Origin: JAPKEZ01 sp047638975
GTDB lineage: Bacteria; Planctomycetota; UBA1135
Assembly (NCBI GenBank): GCA_047638975.1
Contig: JBLINB010000005.1
Location: 1-57,202 of the forward strand
Length of the DNA: 57,202 nt
Direction of reading: 5' to 3'
The first letter of the stretch is position 1, and every line of letters starts with the position of its first letter. The translations under genes were made by a program, and so were the position numbers. The notes beneath the pieces are model-generated. The model had not been told where the DNA came from and made no database searches. It saw only the letters and a program-made list of their open reading frames with translations. Below, piece by piece: positions 50,755-57,202 of the stretch.

Positions 50755-53700
50755 AACGAATAGAACTCGAAGGATTTAAGTCCTTCGCCGACCGCACAGT
50801 CATTCCTGTTGAACACGGACTCACTGGTATCGTGGGCCCTAATGGCTGTGGCAAATCAAATGTAGTCGATGCTCTACTGTGGGTAATGGGCGAACGTTCT
50901 GCCAAAGCTTTACGCGCCGATTCGATGGACGACGTCATCTTCAAAGGTGCCGAAGGTCGTTCCGCTTCACCTTATGCCATGGTTGAAGTCATCCTCGGTG
51001 ACCCCGAAGGCGTTGTGGTAGAGGCAGGTGGTGAAGTCGCTGTCGGCCGCCGTTTATTCGCTTCCGGCGAATCAGAGTTTTTGTTGCATGGCCGTAAAGT
51101 GCGCCGTAAAGATGTACGCGAAGTCTTGCTAGACACTGGGCTCGGAGTGCAAGGTTATATGGTTTTAGCGCAGGGTAAGATCGATGCCGTATTGGCAGCA
51201 AATCCTGAGGAGCGGCGTTCTGTGTTTGAAGAGGCCGCTGGCATTTCAAGATATAAGGCGCGTAAGCACGAAACGAAATTAAAATTAAAAGGCGTAGAGC
51301 GCGACTTGTCGAAAGTAGATACGGTGCTTGATGAAGTTTCGCGCACGGTTCGTTCCTTGCGTATGCAGGCGGGTAAAGCTAAACGTTTTATTGAACTACG
51401 CGACAGCTATCGCGATTTGCGTATCCGTTTTGCTTTGATCGATTCTACCACTTGGCAGTCTCAAGCAGCATTGATTCGCGAAACGCTAAAAGAAGTTATT
51501 ACTGAAATTGAAGCGTTAAGCGAGCAGCGTGATAAAAACGAAAGCCATTTTTCTGAATTAGAAAAAGAGCTGAATGTCTTGCGCGAATGTCATCAATCTT
51601 TGCGTAATGAATCAGGGCAAATTAAAGAACAAGTTGCCACTCTTGAAGAACGTGTTGCAGGTTTGCAAACGCGTGCTACTGAAGCTGATGCACAGGTCGT
51701 TAAAGACAACACGCGGCTCGAAACTCTGGTTGCAGAACAAACGAAAGACGGTGAGGCTAACTCAGAGTTGCTCGATGAAAAGAATAGTCTTGATGCGCGC
51801 GTTGCTGATGCTACTAAGCGCTTGTCCGACATCGAGAACAAGTTTATTGAAGTGCGCGAATCACGCAACGCCTCCAGAAAAGATGTTGAAGATATGCGCG
51901 GCGACATTCTTGAAGCCTTGCAGCAGCGTTCTACCTGGAATAACAAGATAGCAGATGCTGCCAAGCAGCGTTCCGAATCAGCAGGTGGTTTAGGTGTAAT
52001 CGAACGCCGCTTTACCGAAATCGTCGACGAACTATCTACCTCCGAGACTGCCGTTGGCGAGACTCAGACAAAGCTTCAAGAAAGCCAGCAGCAGTTCGAT
52101 CAGCAACAACTGGCCGTCACAGATGCTAAGCGTCAAAGTGAAGATTTAAATGATAAGCATGTCGGATTTAAAAGAGTCTCGCATGAAGCCGCACAGCACA
52201 AGGCGTCCGCAGTCGCACGCGTTGAAGCATACGGTGTTGTCTACGAAGAGATGCCAGGCGTTCCAGATCATCTGCGCAAATTTGTTGAAGACAGCAGTAA
52301 TGCGATTAGTGATTGGGTCTTAGACAAGGTTAGTATTGCTGCGCCATGGGATGTCATCCTTGAAAACTTGTTAGGCCGCATGCAACACGCTTTCTGGAAT
52401 GAAGGCGAGATTGCAGATGCCGATTTGCCGAAGGGTGTCTTTGACTTCTTCTCTCCAGTCGATAATTTTGTAGTACCTGCTAGCCTCGAAGGAGCAACTC
52501 CACTATTCGAGCTGTTGCAGGGTGATTTGATAGTGCGCCAAGCGCTATGTGCACGCCTAGGTGCGTTGTACTGCGTGGATGAGCTAAGTACTGCTCAACA
52601 ACTCGCTTCACAAAACCCGCAAGCGATGTTCTTGGTGGCTACTGGAGATTTGGTGGCAGAAGGCTATGTGCGTCACGGAGTCAACTCCGAAGATGCTGCC
52701 GGAGTCTTAGCGCGCCGTAACGGTAAACAAAATGCTGAGGCAACCTTGGCAGAAGCGAATATCGAATACGATTCGGCGCACCAGCTTGAACAAGATTGTG
52801 CTGCCGAGTTAAATAAATCACAGATAGGCTGCGAAACATTACGCGAACAGTTTTCTATAGTACGCGACACCTTAGAAGAATTGTTGGCGCGTGATAAGCA
52901 ACTGGCGCAGCGCCACACTTTGCTCGTCGAAGAGCATAGTGCCTTGCAGTCGCAGCGTACTCAGCTTTCCGAGCTGTCAGCATCAGCGGTCAGCATCGAA
53001 CATGAAGCCGTCGCTAAGCGCGATCACTACGAAGATTTACGTCTCGGATTAATCAAGCATCTCGATGAGAAAGAAGGAGCGCTTAAAGAATTAGATGTGG
53101 TTTTCGAAGAGCAGTCTTCTAAAACACAAGATGCGCGTCTTGACAAATCTCAATGCGAGCAAGATTTGCGCTTATGGGCCACTCGCCATTCAGAATTAGC
53201 CTCTCGCTCCGAGCGTCAAGCTACAGAGCGTCAGTCTTTGCAGCAAGAATTAGATAGCTTGTCAGGACGCGGATCCGGATTGCGCCAGCAGGCCGAAGAG
53301 GCACGAGTTAAACGCACCGATTTGCTGAAGAGACGTGCCGATTTGACCGAACGTTGTGAGCAAGCCGAGTCCCATGTCGAGCGTGCTACACATGCTTTGC
53401 ATCATGCACGCTCGCAAGCAACTGGCGAGTCACAGCGCTATGAGTCGTTAGTCGCTAGCCGCCACCAGTCTGATCTAGAATTGCAGAAGTTAGATTTGCA
53501 ATCTCAAGAGCTACAGCGCGGCGTTCAAGAAGAATTTGGCCAAGCACTTGACAGTATGGTTAATAGTCTTGGCATCGAGCGTGAAGAGGTCTTTGCTGAA
53601 GACGCTAATCTTGACGGTATGCGTCAAGAGATGTCAGATAGCCGTCAGCGTATTGAACGTATCGGCTCAGTAAACCTAGACGCCGTTAATGAACTAGAAG

Positions 53701-54371
53701 AGCGCGCCGAGCGCGAGTCCTTCTTGATCTCCGAGCGTGATGATTTAGTGGCTGCAAAAACTAACCTCGAAGAAACCCTTGAAGAGTTAGATGGACAATG
53801 TCGCGAACGCTTCGTTGAGACTTTTGATAAAGTCAAAGTCGAGTTCGAATCTATCTTCCGTAGGTTATTCTCCGGCGGCAAAGCATCTATTAGTCTCGAA
53901 GAAGGCGTTGACCCTCTTGAGGCGGGTATCGAAATAGCAGTGCGTCCACCGGGCAAAGATTTGCGTTCCATCAATCTGTTGTCAGGTGGCGAGCGCACCT
54001 TGACCGCGCTGGCGTTGCTGCTAGCAGTGTTCCAGTCGCGTCCGTCGCCATTCTGTCTGCTTGACGAAGTAGATGCGGCTCTTGATGATGCTAACGTTGA
54101 ACGCTTCGCAAATGTGCTGCAAGACTTCGTCGGTACTACTCAATTCTTGGTTGTAACGCACAATCGTATAACGATGTCACGCTGTCAGCGTTTGTTCGGC
54201 GTCACTATGCGTAAGCGTGGTGTGTCGATGGTCGTCAGTGTCGACCTCGAAGAATTGCAGGGCGACGGCGAACTCGACCTAAGCAACAGTAAGGCTATAG
54301 CGATGGATGCACCACGTCCGGCGATAGAGCTGCCTTTGCAGCAACCACCGCCAATCGAATCTGAAGTCTAA
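50745..54371 (+). CDS. smc: Chromosome segregation protein SMC
   Basis: SMC ATPase of bacterial condensin. The 1208 residues have the N-terminal Walker A GPNGCGKSN at 31-39 and the Q-loop region. VLAQGKIDAVLAANPEERRSVFEEAAGISRYKARK precedes the first coiled coil. The hinge (about residues 500-640, VYEEMPGVPDHLRKFV and ARLGALYCVDELSTAQQL) and a second coiled coil follow. The C-terminal head has the signature NLLSGGERTLTALALLLAVF and Walker B FCLLDEVDAALDDANVERF with the D-loop. Walker A reads Cys where Ser is usual (GPNGSGKSN). No scpA or scpB lies next to it. The start overlaps the previous gene by 10 bases, so they are probably co-translated. Confidence 0.96.
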   Translation: MHLKRIELEGFKSFADRTVIPVEHGLTGIVGPNGCGKSNVVDALLWVMGERSAKALRADSMDDVIFKGAEGRSASPYAMVEVILGDPEGVVVEAGGEVAVGRRLFASGESEFLLHGRKVRRKDVREVLLDTGLGVQGYMVLAQGKIDAVLAANPEERRSVFEEAAGISRYKARKHETKLKLKGVERDLSKVDTVLDEVSRTVRSLRMQAGKAKRFIELRDSYRDLRIRFALIDSTTWQSQAALIRETLKEVITEIEALSEQRDKNESHFSELEKELNVLRECHQSLRNESGQIKEQVATLEERVAGLQTRATEADAQVVKDNTRLETLVAEQTKDGEANSELLDEKNSLDARVADATKRLSDIENKFIEVRESRNASRKDVEDMRGDILEALQQRSTWNNKIADAAKQRSESAGGLGVIERRFTEIVDELSTSETAVGETQTKLQESQQQFDQQQLAVTDAKRQSEDLNDKHVGFKRVSHEAAQHKASAVARVEAYGVVYEEMPGVPDHLRKFVEDSSNAISDWVLDKVSIAAPWDVILENLLGRMQHAFWNEGEIADADLPKGVFDFFSPVDNFVVPASLEGATPLFELLQGDLIVRQALCARLGALYCVDELSTAQQLASQNPQAMFLVATGDLVAEGYVRHGVNSEDAAGVLARRNGKQNAEATLAEANIEYDSAHQLEQDCAAELNKSQIGCETLREQFSIVRDTLEELLARDKQLAQRHTLLVEEHSALQSQRTQLSELSASAVSIEHEAVAKRDHYEDLRLGLIKHLDEKEGALKELDVVFEEQSSKTQDARLDKSQCEQDLRLWATRHSELASRSERQATERQSLQQELDSLSGRGSGLRQQAEEARVKRTDLLKRRADLTERCEQAESHVERATHALHHARSQATGESQRYESLVASRHQSDLELQKLDLQSQELQRGVQEEFGQALDSMVNSLGIEREEVFAEDANLDGMRQEMSDSRQRIERIGSVNLDAVNELEERAERESFLISERDDLVAAKTNLEETLEELDGQCRERFVETFDKVKVEFESIFRRLFSGGKASISLEEGVDPLEAGIEIAVRPPGKDLRSINLLSGGERTLTALALLLAVFQSRPSPFCLLDEVDAALDDANVERFANVLQDFVGTTQFLVVTHNRITMSRCQRLFGVTMRKRGVSMVVSVDLEELQGDGELDLSNSKAIAMDAPRPAIELPLQQPPPIESEV

Positions 54372-54383
54372 ACGCTTAGGGCC

Positions 54384-55379
54384 CTATTCACTTACGCCGT
54401 ATTCGGCGTTTATGGTGGGTAGGGCAGCTAGTACTAGGCGTCCGACGCGGCCTAATGACTCGGCGCTGGTGTTTTCAATGACATCTTGAGTGGTGTGCCA
54501 ATAAGAATTAGCCGGGCCAAAGTTAAAGTCGATGATGTCGATAGTAGGTACCCCGAGTTTGCGAAAGTGGATGTGGTCATCGCTAACCTTTTTCTCACCT
54601 ACAAAAATGTTGCTATCGTCAAGCTGCTGCGCAGTCCTCTCAAATATTTTTTTCAAGCCCGTATGTGACGTCGTATCTTTGACTAAACCAAGGCTTTTAT
54701 CACCAACCATATCAAGTAGCACAAAGGCTTTGATATCGCTCAAGGTTCCATCGTCTTTTTTTGTCTGAGCAACATAGCGTGAGCCAAAAGTAGAATTGAC
54801 ATTGTCGTTCCATGCGACTGGCGGAAAAGCTTCTTCGCCATCAAACCAACATAAAACGATGCTCATGCCAGGTAGCGGAGTATCGCCTTGTAGTTGACGT
54901 GCAAACTCGATTAAAACTACTGTCGATGAACCGCCATCGTTGGCGCCGACAAAGCCTGGCTTGTCAAAAGTGTCATAGTGCGAGCATATCCAGATTTCAC
55001 CGGGTATGCTTCCTGCACGTCGCGCAAAAACATTGGCGCCAGTAATTTCGGCTTGACGTCGTGCACCGCGTGGAGGAACAGCAATAAATTCATCTGTGGA
55101 CGCCGTCCAGCCGTTGATGTCGGTTAGTGTGCTGACCAACCACTCTTGAGTTTTCTTTGAACCTTTAGTGCCGATGCGGCGGGTGCCTATCTCGTCGCAT
55201 AAATATTGCAAATCGGCAAAAGCCCGTTGCTCGTCGAAGCTAATGCTGGCGGGATCAATCGGGGTTAAAGTGTTTTCGTTACCACAGCTAGTGTTTACGG
55301 CACAACTTAATAGAGTTGCGCCAAAAAGGGCACTCAAAGACAAATTACGGTGAATTGCAGTCATTATTAAAGACATCAT
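54384..55379 (-). CDS. M28-family glutaminyl-peptide cyclotransferase-like lipoprotein
   Basis: A 331-residue protein with an N-terminal lipoprotein-type signal (LSLSALFGATLLSCAVN; lipobox LLSC). The M28 zinc-site motifs are in order: ICSHYDTFDKPGFVGANDGGSSTVVL, LCWFDGEEAF, a later VSDDHIHFRKLGVPTIDIID, and NSYWHTTQD. The run FDGEEAF...STFGSRYVA is the form found in glutaminyl cyclases, which convert N-terminal Gln to pyroglutamate, more than in aminopeptidases. Either activity is possible. Expected location is the periplasm or cell surface. ATGs at 55379, 55376 and 55364 are all in frame; the last gives the tightest signal peptide. Divergent from the OPT gene with 25 bases between. Confidence 0.8.
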   Translation of the reverse strand: MMSLIMTAIHRNLSLSALFGATLLSCAVNTSCGNENTLTPIDPASISFDEQRAFADLQYLCDEIGTRRIGTKGSKKTQEWLVSTLTDINGWTASTDEFIAVPPRGARRQAEITGANVFARRAGSIPGEIWICSHYDTFDKPGFVGANDGGSSTVVLIEFARQLQGDTPLPGMSIVLCWFDGEEAFPPVAWNDNVNSTFGSRYVAQTKKDDGTLSDIKAFVLLDMVGDKSLGLVKDTTSHTGLKKIFERTAQQLDDSNIFVGEKKVSDDHIHFRKLGVPTIDIIDFNFGPANSYWHTTQDVIENTSAESLGRVGRLVLAALPTINAEYGVSE

Positions 55380-55404
55380 AGTGTAGTTCGACTAAAATCT
55401 ACAC

Positions 55405-57202
55405 ATGTCATCACCAGACTTTAAGCATTCTTCAATTCCGCAGGGCGTACCTGAGTTTACGGTTCTAGCCGTCATACTAGGTATTTTGGTTGGTATCGTG
55501 ATGTCGATAGCCAATGTTTACTTAGGATTATTCGCAGGAATGACTGTAAGTGCCTCTATCCCGGCCGCAGTAATCTCGATGGGAATCCTCAAAGGCGTGC
55601 TTAAGCGCGGTACTATCCTTGAGAATAATATGGTGCAAACCATGGCTAGCGCCGGAGAATCGTTGGCGGCGGGCATCATTTTCACCATGCCGGCTTTGAT
55701 TATTGCAGGCGTCTGGACGGAATTTGATTATTGGACAACGACACTCGTAGCTATGGCAGGCGGTTTACTCGGAGTGCTGTTCATGATTCCGTTGCGCCGC
55801 CCAATGATTGTTGAAGATGAAACTTTGATCTATCCAGAAGGAGTAGCTTGTGCCAAAGTATTGCGCGCTGGTGAAGAGGGCGGCGGCGGCATGAAAATAG
55901 TCTTTGGTGCGTTAGGTCTAGGTACTTTTATTAAAGTGCTAACAGATGGGGTTGGTGTGCTGGTCGGCAGCCTGAAAACAACTATAGCCGTTGGGCCCAC
56001 ACAGTTTTTTGCAGGCCTCACGGCCTCGCCAGCGCTAATCGCAGTCGGCTATATCGTTGGCTTTAATATCTCGGCGTTGGTCTTTATCGGCGGTGCTTTA
56101 GCGTGGATACTTACTGCGCCGGTAATGATTGCCCAAGGCAATTACGATATGACCGCCGCACCTTTGGGCTCCGATTTACTCACTAACCTCGTTAAAGGCG
56201 ATGTGCGTTATCTAGGTGTCGGCGCGATGATAGTTGGTGGCCTATGGTCTATTTTGCAAATCAGAGATGGCATAGCGCAAGGAATCCGTGAAACGATGGG
56301 TTCGTATGCGTCATCTATGAACCGTCAAGAAATTCCACGAACGGAACGTGACCTTGATCGTCGCTGGTTGTTGCTACTAACATTAGCAACGGCGATAGTG
56401 GTGTTGTTTTTATACCGCGACGTTTCAGACAGCTGGATGGTTTCTGCAATCGCTACACCGCTGATGTTGGTGTGTTCCTTTTTCTTTGTGGCAGTGGCAT
56501 CTTATATCGTTGGCTTGGTTGGCAGCTCTAACAGTCCTGTCAGTGGCATGACTATTTGTTCTGTGCTGCTCACCTCGGCAGTCATCGCCTTATTTGGTTT
56601 TGAGCCAGAGGTTGCAATTCTTGCCACAATGGGAGTGGCTGGCGTGGTGTGTTGTGCGACGTGCACCGCTGGTGATGTGTGCCAAGACTTAAAAACCGGT
56701 CATATTGTCGGGGCTACGCCTTATCGCCAACAGTGGGCCGAAATTATTGGCGTGATTACAGCCGCCTTTGTCATGGCTCCGGTGTTGAGTCTGTTGCACG
56801 GGGCATATGGAATTGGCACGGGTGAAGTCGGCGCACTCGAGGCACCGCAGGCTCAACTCTTTGCTAGTTTAATGCAAGGCTTCTTTGGTGATGCAGAATT
56901 ACCGTGGGGCTTAATCAGCGTTGGTGCAGGATTTGGCCTAGCCATGATTATCATTGATAAAATGATTCTAGAGCCGCGCGGCTCTAAATTTAGACTATTC
57001 GTGATGCCGGTTGCGGTCGGTATGTACTTGCCATTCGGCCTATCTACGGCCATTTTAGTAGGTGGCCTTATAGCGTGGGCGGCTGCACGCAAGCATAAAA
57101 CTCAAGAAAGTCGCGACCGCGGGCATGAACATGGTGTATTGTTATCGTCAGGTCTGATTGCAGGCGAGGCGATTGCCGGAGTGCTCATTGCTATACCTAA
57201 AG
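55405..57202 (+). CDS. OPT-family oligopeptide transporter, 3' partial
   Basis: Runs off the window end. At least 599 residues with many transmembrane helices (VLAVILGILVGIVMSIANVYLG, IFTMPALIIAGVW, GFNISALVFIGGALAWILT, FFFVAVASYIVGLVG and more). Conserved OPT text is visible: VYLGLFAGMTVSASIPAAVI, VIVEDETLIYPEGVACAKVL-type segment, VGSSNSPVSGMTICS, ATCTAGDVCQDLKTGHIVGATPYRQQ and FVMPVAVGMYLPFG. Such transporters import oligopeptides or metal-chelator conjugates. The reading frame from ATG 55405 is open to the last base. Substrate unknown; the stop lies beyond the window. Confidence 0.9.
   Translation, partial: MSSPDFKHSSIPQGVPEFTVLAVILGILVGIVMSIANVYLGLFAGMTVSASIPAAVISMGILKGVLKRGTILENNMVQTMASAGESLAAGIIFTMPALIIAGVWTEFDYWTTTLVAMAGGLLGVLFMIPLRRPMIVEDETLIYPEGVACAKVLRAGEEGGGGMKIVFGALGLGTFIKVLTDGVGVLVGSLKTTIAVGPTQFFAGLTASPALIAVGYIVGFNISALVFIGGALAWILTAPVMIAQGNYDMTAAPLGSDLLTNLVKGDVRYLGVGAMIVGGLWSILQIRDGIAQGIRETMGSYASSMNRQEIPRTERDLDRRWLLLLTLATAIVVLFLYRDVSDSWMVSAIATPLMLVCSFFFVAVASYIVGLVGSSNSPVSGMTICSVLLTSAVIALFGFEPEVAILATMGVAGVVCCATCTAGDVCQDLKTGHIVGATPYRQQWAEIIGVITAAFVMAPVLSLLHGAYGIGTGEVGALEAPQAQLFASLMQGFFGDAELPWGLISVGAGFGLAMIIIDKMILEPRGSKFRLFVMPVAVGMYLPFGLSTAILVGGLIAWAAARKHKTQESRDRGHEHGVLLSSGLIAGEAIAGVLIAIPK

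Overview
The window is a dense, fully coding-packed piece of a Gram-negative bacterial chromosome: about 50 protein genes, two tRNAs, no stretch longer than about 200 bases without a gene, and no transposase, integrase, phage gene or CRISPR array. Base composition looks balanced and uniform. Several features point to a planctomycete-like lineage: a secreted HExxH protein like the DUF1570 family, a HEAT-like plus von Willebrand A protein, an NPCBM-like secreted protein, a short EF-Ts, a groEL-groES-groEL chaperonin block and a Gld-type ABC system in a non-Bacteroidetes setting. This is inference; no rRNA is present to settle it. An lpxB homologue indicates lipid A synthesis and an outer membrane. 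Shine-Dalgarno motifs are almost absent, and genes are packed so tightly that divergent start codons can be 6 to 25 bp apart and convergent genes overlap by up to 47 bp.

Layout. 1-2.1 kb: gltX (cut by the window edge), a CAU tRNA with its own promoter and terminator, and queF. 2.1-5.6 kb, minus strand: a fumarylacetoacetate-hydrolase family enzyme, a secreted prenyltransferase-repeat protein and lpxB, diverging from a kinase-like gene. 6.3-13.2 kb, minus strand: one chaperone operon groEL1-groES-groEL2-dnaJ-grpE ending in the secreted metallopeptidase-like gene, preceded by a sigma-54-like -24/-12 element and a palindrome. 13.3-15.4 kb: an NPCBM-like secreted protein facing a GGDEF diguanylate cyclase. 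15.4-18.5 kb: rpsB-tsf-pyrH-frr with promoter and leader hairpins, then tRNA-Lys and a terminator. 18.5-23.8 kb: a YhcC-type radical SAM protein diverging from selB, then an amgK-murU peptidoglycan recycling pair with a TIM-barrel isomerase-like gene. 23.9-31.9 kb: HEAT/VWA protein, rho and a Gld-type ABC operon whose ATPase gene carries an in-frame amber codon. 31.8-41 kb: an AceE-type E1 enzyme diverging from guaB-guaA, a small membrane protein, comF, larC and gluQ. 41-48.5 kb: a small lipoprotein, hisS-nadD, a parvulin lipoprotein, a metallophosphoesterase, yidC and mnmE. 48.5-57.2 kb: nrdR, a large ATP-cone protein resembling a catalytically dead class III ribonucleotide reductase, smc, a glutaminyl-cyclase-like peptidase and an OPT transporter running off the end.

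Connections. Translation dominates: GltX, HisS, S2, EF-Ts, Frr, two tRNAs and tRNA modification by QueF, GluQ-RS and MnmE. QueF and GluQ-RS belong to successive steps of queuosine metabolism. SelB implies selenocysteine decoding elsewhere in the genome. GuaB, GuaA, PyrH, NrdR and the NrdD-like protein concern nucleotide supply. The strongest candidates for something new are the NrdR/double-ATP-cone pseudo-reductase pair, the sigma-54-like control of the chaperone operon, and the interrupted ABC ATPase.
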